Shown here piece after piece: positions 1-6,062 of a stretch of 20,421 nucleotides of DNA (the first letter of the stretch is position 1; each line of letters opens with the position of its first letter). The stretch covers positions 1 through 20,421 of the IMG/VR virus record IMGVR_UViG_3300021341_000069. The stretch is one strand, 5' to 3'. The stretch comes from a virus. The notes under the pieces were generated by a model. The model saw only the letters and a list, made by a program, of their open reading frames with translations, was not told where the DNA came from and did no database searches. Made by a program: the position numbers and the translations under genes.

Positions 1-366
1 CTACGCCGGAGCGGCCTCCCGGGGCTTCAGCCGCACCCCGAACCCGAGCACGCGAGCTCGCCGCAGGCGCCTCCCGGCCGCCATCCGACCCTCGGCCGCA
101 CGCACGAAGGGGTCCCGCTCCTCCAGCCGAGCCTTGCGGCTGTCCTCATCCTGCGCGCTCACCCAGGCGTCACGAGCCCACTCGACCACCAGGCGTAGCG
201 CGATGTCCGAGCCGACCTCCAGCACCGGCCCAATGCCGGGAACGCGCTCCAGCGGGAGCAACACGTCGCCCAAGGCGATGAGGGCCTCTGCGGCTTCAGG
301 GGTGCCCACGGCTGCCTCAGCAAGCTCATCGGCAAGGGTCTGCATCCACTTCGGGACGTTCATCAT
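1..366 (-). CDS. Unrecognised gene at the distal end of the late operon
   Basis: About 121 residues. The frame is open to a GTG at 435, overlapping the lysin gene, but the tandem ATG ATG at 366 and 363 has a GAGGAG at 376-371 on the minus strand, four and seven bases upstream. I therefore start at 366 (363 is equally good). The sequence shows an N-terminal helix (PKWMQTLADELAEAAVGTPEAAEALIALGDVLLPLERVPGIGPVLEVGSDIALRLVVEWARDAW), partly hydrophobic but without a clear membrane span, then a highly basic Arg-rich stretch (RRLRRARVLGFGVRLKPR). It ends with TAG at the first base of the window. A lysis helper or DNA-associated protein are equally possible; I cannot name a family. The 37-base gap to the lysin gene holds the ribosome-binding site. 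Confidence 0.6.
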   Translation of the reverse strand: MMNVPKWMQTLADELAEAAVGTPEAAEALIALGDVLLPLERVPGIGPVLEVGSDIALRLVVEWARDAWVSAQDEDSRKARLEERDPFVRAAEGRMAAGRRLRRARVLGFGVRLKPREAAPA

Positions 367-403
367 GGTGCTCCTCGGCGTCATTCTCGCCGTTTCGGGG
401 TCC

Positions 404-838
404 TCAGAATCGCAATTCGTAGTGGGTGCCGTCACGGCTCCTCCACTTTCCGCCCCAGACGAGGCGTTTAGCGGCCACCTTTCCGGTCAGTTTAAGCGTA
501 AAGAAGACCCTCAGAATGTGAGCGGAAAGGCGCTCATAGCGTTCCCATTCCCACGTCACCTCGCCGTTATGGCGAATGACGACGTCGACCGCGAGGGACG
601 GGATCTTGTTGTGCAGCGACTTGGGGAACTTCAGCGAGCTCCACCCGTTGTCGACCATGTACTGCTGCTGACGGGCGTTCCGGTGGCCCCACGAGACGTC
701 GAAGTCTTCGGGGCACGCCGGGTGAGCGCGAGCGGTGCGCATGATGAGCTGCAGGTCTTCGTGCGCGGTCGAGACCTTGAGCTCGCCCGCGGCCGTGAGC
801 CCGCCGGGCATGCCGGCCTCGAAGTCCAGCCCGGCCAT
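404..838 (-). CDS. Endolysin, M15-family zinc peptidase
   Basis: 144 residues, ATG at 838 sharing one base with the fibre gene stop. Phage lysins of the M15 type cut peptide cross-bridges in peptidoglycan (L-Ala-D-Glu or D-Ala-D-Ala type bonds). Visible features: RTARAHPACPEDFDVSWGHRNARQQQYMVDNG in the N half; the zinc site SLHNKIPSLAVDV (His76 and Asp85); WEWERYERL at about 96-104; and the end LVWGGKWRSRDGTHYELRF, with WGG and the third ligand His139. The His-Asp spacing is two residues longer than in the usual SxHxxGxAxD form, but phage versions with SxHNxxPSxAxD exist. There is no signal peptide, so a holin would be needed; none is visible in the window. The exact bond cut cannot be told. 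Confidence 0.85.
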   Translation of the reverse strand: MAGLDFEAGMPGGLTAAGELKVSTAHEDLQLIMRTARAHPACPEDFDVSWGHRNARQQQYMVDNGWSSLKFPKSLHNKIPSLAVDVVIRHNGEVTWEWERYERLSAHILRVFFTLKLTGKVAAKRLVWGGKWRSRDGTHYELRF

Positions 839-1464
839 CAGTAGTGCTCCTGCTTCGGACTGAAATCGATCTTGGCCACAATGCGGCCGTTGTTCGAGGT
901 GTAGGGCGACATCTTCATGCAGAGGTTTCCGTCGTCGCGGACGTACACCCGCAGGCGTTCGAGACCAGTGACAGTGGCATTTGCGTCGGCCGTGGGCGTC
1001 GTGGTGCCGGGGTAGCCAGCCTCACTGTAGAAGTACCCGTGAATGCCCACACCAGGCGCTGCGACGTCGTTGAGGTCGTAGCTGACCGTGTCGTCGGCCG
1101 GGTCGCCTGGAAAGGCGAGGTTGGCGGCCAGGTCGACCACCCCAGCCACGATGATGTGCCGGTCACGCCAGTCGATGGAGTTGTCGAGCACCACGACCGT
1201 GACGCCCGTGGTCACAGCCTCAATCCAGATGGAACCACCGCCATGAACGTCCGGGGACGGGCTGTCGGTCAGGTTCTTCGAGGACGACCGCGACGGCGCA
1301 ACCTTGCCGAAGGCCGCAAAGAGCTGGTCGCTCGTAAGCACCACCCCATCCTGAATTGCGTTGAGGTCGGATGACGCGACCTGGTCACCCGGTGAGTAGT
1401 TGTGGGTCTTCGTGGGGTAGGTGGGCGCGGCCGTGAGGCCGTTGCCGGTAGGACCAGTGGACAT
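838..1464 (-). CDS. Probable small tail fibre or receptor-binding protein
   Basis: 208 residues, ATG at 1464 immediately after the gp48 stop. The N terminus (APTYPTKTHNYSPGDQVASSDLNAIQDGVV) resembles the start of phage appendage proteins, where a Y-x-x-G-D..T/S-x-x-L-N-x-I/L-x pattern is common. The rest is beta-rich and polar: SIWIEAVTTGVTVVVLDNSIDWRDRHIIVAGVVD, GYFYSEAGYPGTTTPTADANATVTGLERLRVYVRDDGNLCMKM. Its place directly after the baseplate genes is where Mu has its tail fibre S. It is much shorter than Mu S, and no fibre chaperone follows. I infer a receptor-binding role from position; I do not recognise the family. Confidence 0.6.
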   Translation of the reverse strand: MSTGPTGNGLTAAPTYPTKTHNYSPGDQVASSDLNAIQDGVVLTSDQLFAAFGKVAPSRSSSKNLTDSPSPDVHGGGSIWIEAVTTGVTVVVLDNSIDWRDRHIIVAGVVDLAANLAFPGDPADDTVSYDLNDVAAPGVGIHGYFYSEAGYPGTTTPTADANATVTGLERLRVYVRDDGNLCMKMSPYTSNNGRIVAKIDFSPKQEHY

Positions 1465-2064
1465 TCAGGCCGCCAAGAGGTCGAGGTCGACGATGGAGAG
1501 GAAGTCATCGCACCGGAAGTCGTCGCAGCGAGTCCGACCGATGACGTGAGCTGGCTTGATGCGGCCGATTTCGTACTCGACTGCCGGCCTGTCGAGAGGC
1601 AGCGCGCGGGCGGCCACCTCGTCGAACTCGATGAAGAAGACGAGCGCCCCATCCAACACCACCAGGTCGCTCCCGTTGCACACACTGGAGGCGTCGTCGC
1701 ACCGGAAGGGCGCCGGCTCGACCACGTTGATGTCCAGGCCGGCCATGCCATCGAGGATGGTGTCGATGGTCGCTGGCCGGGAGTCAGGCAGGTAGCGGCG
1801 CCGCGCGATGATGCGTTCTCGACGCTGCTCGGTGGTCAGGCCGGTAGTCCGATGCAGGTCGTAGGCGGCCTCCCAGCGCGACAGCAGGGCATCGGCGCGG
1901 TCGGGGAGCAGCTCGTCGGCAAGCGCAATGGCCTGCTCCCAGCCGGTGTCGAGTGCCTCACCGAAAACCTCGAGGTCCCCATAGACCGTGCTGCCCGGCC
2001 GCAGGTCTTCGACGCCGACAGGGTGCAGGCGCACGAGCAATTTGGTGTGGTCGCGGGCAATCAC
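1465..2064 (-). CDS. Baseplate/tail fibre connector (Mu gp48, DUF2313-like)
   Basis: 199 residues from a GTG at 2064 inside a GTGA overlap with the gp47-type stop. The N-terminal half matches gp48/YmfQ-type proteins: EVFGEALDTGWEQAIALADELLPDRADALLSRWEAAYDLHRTTGLTTEQRRERIIARRRYLPDSRPATIDTILDGMAGL, a pattern of helices ending in a conserved R-R-x-x-x-x-R-R segment. The second half is beta-rich and contains three RCDD motifs (one at about 120, two adjacent at about 181-190). Such proteins link the J-type wedge with tail fibres. The next gene starts immediately at the stop codon (TGA then ATG). Confidence 0.88.
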   Translation of the reverse strand: MIARDHTKLLVRLHPVGVEDLRPGSTVYGDLEVFGEALDTGWEQAIALADELLPDRADALLSRWEAAYDLHRTTGLTTEQRRERIIARRRYLPDSRPATIDTILDGMAGLDINVVEPAPFRCDDASSVCNGSDLVVLDGALVFFIEFDEVAARALPLDRPAVEYEIGRIKPAHVIGRTRCDDFRCDDFLSIVDLDLLAA

Positions 2065-3149
2065 AGCAGGCTCACCGACACCGTGCCGGGCACGAAGATG
2101 GACACATCGGTCGCCGCGCCCGGCTCCGTGCGTGTCGCGGTCGGAGCGTCGAGCGAGTAGTCCCGCACACCCACCACAGAGGCGATGGCTCGGCCGAGCT
2201 GGGTCAGGAAGGCAGTCTCATTGGTGCGGTGACCGTAGATGTAGGCATCGATGGCGGCCTCGACCGCGGCCTGCACCTCGGTCGGCTCGAAGCCTGGCTC
2301 GACCTCAAGCGAAGTCACGGTGACGTCGAGGGGTGCTTCGACCACCGCTGGCACGTCCACAGTGGCCGTCACAGGCCGCACGGTGTCCAGGTAGGCGAGG
2401 ACCGAGGCGCGCAGGGCGGCGCTGCCCTGAGCCCGGAAACCGCCCGCACCGAGGCTGTAGACGGCCACCGTCACGGTGCCAGGCCCCAAACGCGTGGGCA
2501 GGCAGTGCGCCTCGATGACGCCGTCGATGGTCAGGGCCCACTGTTCGTAGTCGGCGAGGGTGCCACCGGCGTTGCCCTTGCGCATGCGTTCGAGCACCCG
2601 GGCGGCGAGGTCCTCATCGGACTCGTCGTCGGTGCCGCCGCTGGGCGACACCACCACACTTGCAGCCGCGTTGATGCCGGTCGGCGGGCTGGAGAGCTGC
2701 AGGACCGCACCGGTGCTCTTGTTGCCGGCGGCGCCCGCTGAGACCGCGTCCAGGTCGACAACCAGGATGCCGATACCGGCGACTGTGCCGCCGCTCGTGG
2801 TCACGAACTCGGTCCCGTCGGCATGGAAGGCGGTGAGCCCGGAGCCCACGACTGTGCCAGGCGTGCCCCAGAGGGACAGCGAGCCACCGGCCGCGACCGT
2901 TGGCGCCTTCCGGGCCATGTCGTACATGGCGGCGTGCCGCTCGACGTTGTCACTGTCCGCGGTGTCGGGGAAGACCTGGTCCTCGACGCTCCGGACGCCG
3001 TGGCAGACCTGTGTGGTTGCGGCTGCAGCCACGCTGGCTCGTGCGAAGATTTCCGAGGCGGGCGAGGTGTCAGCCCCGGCGAACTTGCCCCGGTACACGT
3101 CGAGGAGCTGGTCCCTGACGTCGGTCTCGGCGGGTGGCGCGTAGCTCAT
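2061..3149 (-). CDS. Baseplate J-type wedge protein (Mu gp47)
   Basis: 362 residues, ATG at 3149 with a modest AGGTG upstream, three bases after the gp46 stop. It fits the baseplate J family: an N-terminal helical region (ETDVRDQLLDVYRGKFAGADTSPASEIFARASVAAAATTQ), a beta-rich GGSLSLWGTPGTVVGSGLTAFHADGTEFVTTSGG (residues about 89-122), and the family hallmark EDLAARVLERMRKGNAGGTLADYEQWALTIDGVIEAHCLPTRLGPGTVTVAVY at 181-235. The C-terminal part, TVDVPAVVEAPLDVTVTSLEVEPGF followed by an amphipathic helix and RAIASVVGVRDYSL, is also typical. Length equals that of Mu gp47. It completes the wedge with gp46 and gp48. The stop overlaps the next start by four bases (GTGA). Confidence 0.93.
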   Translation of the reverse strand: MSYAPPAETDVRDQLLDVYRGKFAGADTSPASEIFARASVAAAATTQVCHGVRSVEDQVFPDTADSDNVERHAAMYDMARKAPTVAAGGSLSLWGTPGTVVGSGLTAFHADGTEFVTTSGGTVAGIGILVVDLDAVSAGAAGNKSTGAVLQLSSPPTGINAAASVVVSPSGGTDDESDEDLAARVLERMRKGNAGGTLADYEQWALTIDGVIEAHCLPTRLGPGTVTVAVYSLGAGGFRAQGSAALRASVLAYLDTVRPVTATVDVPAVVEAPLDVTVTSLEVEPGFEPTEVQAAVEAAIDAYIYGHRTNETAFLTQLGRAIASVVGVRDYSLDAPTATRTEPGAATDVSIFVPGTVSVSLL

Positions 3150-3152
3150 GGT

Positions 3153-3524
3153 CTACACCTGCACCCAGCTCGGGATCCGGAACGGGCGCTGCAGCGCGTC
3201 CACCGCATCGACGACGAAGTCCACGCGGCCGGGGACCTCAGACGACCGTTCGGCGGAAACCACCAGGTGGCTAATCTCGCCTGCCTCGACCATCGGCCGG
3301 AGCGCACCCTTGACGGAAGCCTCGACGCGCTGCGTCGTCTGGGCGTCCAGGGTGCGAATCTCGTGGAGGGTCGAACCAAATTCGACATCCCAGACCACCG
3401 ACCCGCGGCGGGTGGCAAGTCGGCGGTGGGCGTGGGCCGCAGCGGGGTTGTCTGCCTGCTGGAGGTCGCCGCTCAGCGTGAAGGCCGCATCCCGCGTGAG
3501 CGGATCGATGAACAGACCGCCCAT
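3153..3524 (-). CDS. Baseplate wedge protein, gp25-like (Mu gp46, GPW_gp25 family)
   Basis: 123 residues, ATG at 3524 sharing one base with the spike stop (TGATG). The pattern fits gp25-like wedge proteins: DPLTRDAAFTLSGDLQQ at the N terminus, then RRLATRRGSVVWDVEFGSTLHEIRTLDAQTTQRVEASVKGALRPMVEAGEISHLVVSAE and a final RVDFVVDAVDALQRPFRI. In the family the G-S/E-x-x-W-D-x-E-F-G motif is common, and here it is GSVVWDVEFGS. These proteins form the inner baseplate wedge near the tail tube and nucleate the sheath. Position between spike and J-type wedge is the usual order. Confidence 0.9.
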   Translation of the reverse strand: MGGLFIDPLTRDAAFTLSGDLQQADNPAAAHAHRRLATRRGSVVWDVEFGSTLHEIRTLDAQTTQRVEASVKGALRPMVEAGEISHLVVSAERSSEVPGRVDFVVDAVDALQRPFRIPSWVQV

Positions 3525-4111
3525 CAGCCCGCCAGCACGGAGGTGGACCCAGAGGTCACGGAGCCGTTGGCGGCCACGCCGGGCGGGGTCGCTCCGGAGC
3601 CCGAGCCGGGCGCCACAAGGCCCGCTGCCACCATCTGGGCGGCGAGTGCGGTGATGGCTGCGGTGTCCAACACGACCTGCACGGTGTCTCCAACACGCGC
3701 CACAGGCGCGCCCGGGCCATTCAACAACACCTGCCCAGTGAGGGTGGCCGTGACCTGCGCGCCGCCCAGACTGTAGAGAGCAGCCTCACCGGCGAGCAGC
3801 CCGGCGGCTGGCCGCGCCACCCGGTCGAGCTCGCCGACAATCACGAGGTGGGCAGAGCTCCCACCGACGGGGACGGCGACAACCTCGGTGCCTGGTGGGG
3901 CGACCGAGGCGAAGCCGAAGTGCTGGGCCACCTCGACGTCGACCCCGGCCTCGCCGGCCCGGAACATCGCCTGCGCACCGACCCCGGACATGGCGGCGAG
4001 CAGACCCCGTACTGGCCGAGCTGCTCGGCCGAGCTCGCGCCGCACCTCGTCGCGGAGCCGGGCGAAGAAGCGACGGTCAGACAGAGGATTGCGCTGCAGG
4101 TCGTCAGCCAT
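3524..4111 (-). CDS. Tail spike / baseplate puncturing protein (Mu gp45, gpV-like)
   Basis: 195 residues, ATG at 4111, two bases after the hub stop. N-terminal helices (RRFFARLRDEVRRELGRAARPVRGLLAAMSG) lead to an OB-like domain: VEVAQHFGFASVAPPGTEVVAVPVGGSSAHLVIVGELDRVARPAAGLLAGEAALYSLGGAQVTATLTGQVLL, which follows the gp45 pattern (FGF.S.P.PG.EVV..P.GG....V.VG..D.R..GE..LY...G). The C terminus is Gly/Ser/Thr-rich with a short hydrophobic end (SVTSGSTSVLAG), shorter on beta-helix content than usual. Length matches Mu gp45 (197). It punctures the outer membrane when the sheath contracts. I do not see the HxH iron-binding motif that caps the Mu spike. Confidence 0.88.
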   Translation of the reverse strand: MADDLQRNPLSDRRFFARLRDEVRRELGRAARPVRGLLAAMSGVGAQAMFRAGEAGVDVEVAQHFGFASVAPPGTEVVAVPVGGSSAHLVIVGELDRVARPAAGLLAGEAALYSLGGAQVTATLTGQVLLNGPGAPVARVGDTVQVVLDTAAITALAAQMVAAGLVAPGSGSGATPPGVAANGSVTSGSTSVLAG

Positions 4112-4113
4112 GG

Positions 4114-5175
4114 CTACACCGGGGGAAGCAGGGTGCCGGCGGGATGAAGGGTCAGTGCGGCCCGCGTGCCCTGCTGGCGGTCACGGATGAGGCGGCGACC
4201 GGACACCCACCAAAGCCCGGTGACGCCGGCCACTTCGTCGACCACCGTCACGGTCTGATTCGGGGCCCACAGGACCTTGCGTGCCGGCCCGTGGCCAGGC
4301 ACCACGCAGGAGTACTCCTGCCCGCGGTAGGCCCGCGTGGAGACCTCCCAGCGGGCGCGGTCCGTGGCTTCGGTGACGCTGCCCACCTGGCCATCATCGA
4401 GCACCAAGGGGCGGTGCACACCCAGTGCCACCAGGGCGGGGTCGACGGCCGCGCCGACCAGTTGCCCGGCGCCGAGCTCGCCGAAGAGAGACCCGCCACC
4501 AGCCGACTGCCCGAGCACCGTCACCTGACTGAATCGCTGTGCGATGTCGCGGGTGTAGCTGACCTCGAGGACGTTGGTCTGGTTGGCGGTGGCCGGGGTG
4601 GCACCATGGAACAGCGCCGCCACCGGCGGCGTGATGTAGTCAGGCCGCCCCAGCGAGAGCACCCCAGCAGGGGTCATCGTAGGCATCAAACGGAGCCGGC
4701 GACAGTACCGGGTGAGCATCTGCCAGTAAGTCTCGCCAGGCTCGGCCTTGATGATCGACATGGGCACCAGCGCCTCTGGCGAAGGCTTCACGATGGCCGG
4801 AACGCCGAGCTCGGCGAGCGCCTTGGTGGCGGCCACAGCCAGAGACGTCGTCGGCAACGACCAGGTGGGCCCCGGGCAACAGTCCACCAGCGGGCCAGCA
4901 AGGTCCCGGCCCGAGAGGGCGAGCGTGAGCCCACCGGCTCGGCTGCGCCGGACCTCCACCCGCTCCAGCCATCCGCGCAGCGCAGGGACCGAGTCCACCA
5001 GCATCACAACGGGGAGACCAGGCGTGAGGGCCGCCACATGGGCCGCGGTGGGGTTGGCCACCTCGACGCTCCAGGAGTCCGCAGGCGCTTCGTAGTCGGC
5101 CTCCAGTTCGTAGCGGGTCCAGTTGGACCAGGAGAATGCCCCCACGATGAGCGTGGCCTCTGGGCTACCGGGCAC
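4114..5175 (-). CDS. Baseplate hub protein (Mu P/gp44)
   Basis: 353 residues, GTG at 5175, overlapping the LysM-like gene by 11 bases. Features of Mu P-type hub proteins (T4 gp27-like) are visible: LIVGAFSWSNWTRYELEADYEAPADSWSVEVANPT near the N terminus, VVMLVDSVPALRGWLERVEVRRSRAGGLTLALSGRDLAGPLVDCC at about 56-100, then KALAELGVPAIVKPS and YWQMLTRYCRRLRLMPTMTPAGVLSLGRPDY. The C-terminal third is beta-rich (VLEVSYTRDIAQRFSQVTVLGQ, RRLIRDRQQGTRAALTLHP). Length fits Mu gp44 (379). It would form the ring at the base of the tube, holding the spike. The Shine-Dalgarno site is weak, and coupling from the upstream gene is likely. Confidence 0.9.
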   Translation of the reverse strand: MPGSPEATLIVGAFSWSNWTRYELEADYEAPADSWSVEVANPTAAHVAALTPGLPVVMLVDSVPALRGWLERVEVRRSRAGGLTLALSGRDLAGPLVDCCPGPTWSLPTTSLAVAATKALAELGVPAIVKPSPEALVPMSIIKAEPGETYWQMLTRYCRRLRLMPTMTPAGVLSLGRPDYITPPVAALFHGATPATANQTNVLEVSYTRDIAQRFSQVTVLGQSAGGGSLFGELGAGQLVGAAVDPALVALGVHRPLVLDDGQVGSVTEATDRARWEVSTRAYRGQEYSCVVPGHGPARKVLWAPNQTVTVVDEVAGVTGLWWVSGRRLIRDRQQGTRAALTLHPAGTLLPPV

Positions 5176-5587
5176 GGGCCACCACCGTGGTGCCAGGCGC
5201 GATGAAGCCCGGATGCCGGATGCCGGGATTGAGCGGCGCGAGCTCGGTCCAGCGCGAGCCGTCGCCGTAGAGGCTCACCGCGAGCTCGACGAAGGATGTC
5301 TCACGGTCGGCCACCACTTCGACGGTCGCGGTGGTGTCCGCGATGGCGCGGTGCAGGTCCACCAATCGGGCAGCGAGGGCCCGGAGCGCGCTCACAGCCG
5401 GCCACGCCTGGACACCCCAGAGGGTGTCGAGCTCGCCGATGAGAGCAGCGATGTCGCGCCGGATGTCGTTGGCCTCCCGTTCGTACTCCTGGGAGCTGCT
5501 GAAGCCGCCTGCAGCGGCCTTGTCGATGGTCGCCCCTGCGGTGCTCAACACCTCCCGCAGCATGGCGAGGGCCTCGGTGCGGGTCAT
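5165..5587 (-). CDS. Probable detached C-terminal part of Mu gpN, with LysM-like tail segment
   Basis: 140 residues, ATG at 5587 one base after the gpN-domain stop (TGA G ATG). The N-terminal 60 residues are helical (TEALAMLREVLSTAGATIDKAAAGG, EYEREANDIRRDIAALIGEL) and fit the helical middle of gpN. The C-terminal part SFVELAVSLYGDGSRWTELAPLNPGIRHPGFIAPGTTVVARAR has the LysM-like pattern Y-G-D..W-x-x-L..L-N..I-x-x-P-x-x-I..G-x-x-V seen at the end of phage tail proteins of the gpN and gpX types. The frame is not continuous with gpN; joining the two would need a +1 or -2 shift. The Shine-Dalgarno site is weak, so translation probably depends on the close stop of gpN. It may instead be a separate baseplate-hub LysM protein. 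Confidence 0.75.
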   Translation of the reverse strand: MTRTEALAMLREVLSTAGATIDKAAAGGFSSSQEYEREANDIRRDIAALIGELDTLWGVQAWPAVSALRALAARLVDLHRAIADTTATVEVVADRETSFVELAVSLYGDGSRWTELAPLNPGIRHPGFIAPGTTVVARAR

Positions 5588-5588
5588 C

Positions 5589-6062
5589 TCAAGCCCCCAG
5601 CGCGGCGGCAGCGGCGGCGGCAGCAGCAGCAGCAGCGGCAGCAGCAGCAGCGGCAGCAGGAACCGACGAGGTCACCGCGAAGGCGAAGGTGGTGACCTGC
5701 GCCTCGGTGAAGGTGAAGCGCACCACGGCGTGGTTGTGGGTCTGGTCGGAGTGGACGATCTGCAGGTTGCTGACCACTCCCCACAGCTCACCCCAGAAGG
5801 GATGCACAAAGAGACCCGGGCCGAGTGCGAGAGGCGCGGCGACGACGGCCTTGAGGCCGTTGACCTGAACCCACCAGGTGGCGCCGAAGTACTCGGCCTC
5901 CACCTGCAGGCGAAGGGGGCCGGCCCCGACGTCTTCGAGCTCGACGGAGTCCCGGCCTGGGTAGGCGTGCTCCACCCAGACGCGCCCGACAGAGTCCGTG
6001 ATGCGAACGACCGGGATGGGGACGCCTTGGTAGCTGCAGGGAAGTGGGGCCGGCGTGCGCAT
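5589..6062 (-). CDS. DNA-circulation protein N-terminal domain (Mu N/gp43) ending in poly-alanine
   Basis: 157 residues, ATG at 6062 sharing one base with the tape measure stop. The protein is the N-terminal DNA_circ_N domain of Mu gpN: GVPIPVVRITDSVGRVWVEHAYPGRDSVELEDVG, then LRLQVEAEYFG and GLFVHPFWGELWGVVS, with the family's L-V-H-P-x-x-G pattern and a final FTEAQVTTFAFA. In Mu, N is about 490 residues and goes on with a long C-terminal part. Here the gene stops after a 19-alanine run (5657-5601, encoded mostly by GCT and GCC) and LGA. The second half appears to be carried by the next gene. In Mu-like phages gpN is a tail/baseplate component needed for DNA circularisation and tail assembly. 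Confidence 0.85.
   Translation of the reverse strand: MRTPAPLPCSYQGVPIPVVRITDSVGRVWVEHAYPGRDSVELEDVGAGPLRLQVEAEYFGATWWVQVNGLKAVVAAPLALGPGLFVHPFWGELWGVVSNLQIVHSDQTHNHAVVRFTFTEAQVTTFAFAVTSSVPAAAAAAAAAAAAAAAAAAALGA
5601..5657 (-). repeat. GCN triplet repeat encoding 19 alanines
   Basis: Nineteen consecutive alanine codons at the end of the gpN-like gene, mostly GCT and GCC, with one GCG. Triplet gain or loss would change only the alanine count, not the frame. Confidence 0.95.

Noticed and set aside
5584-5784. Minus-strand frame with a poly-cysteine run (CCRCCCCRCCCCC)
   Set aside because: It is the GCN alanine repeat read in another frame; the alanine frame has the gpN domain in front of it.
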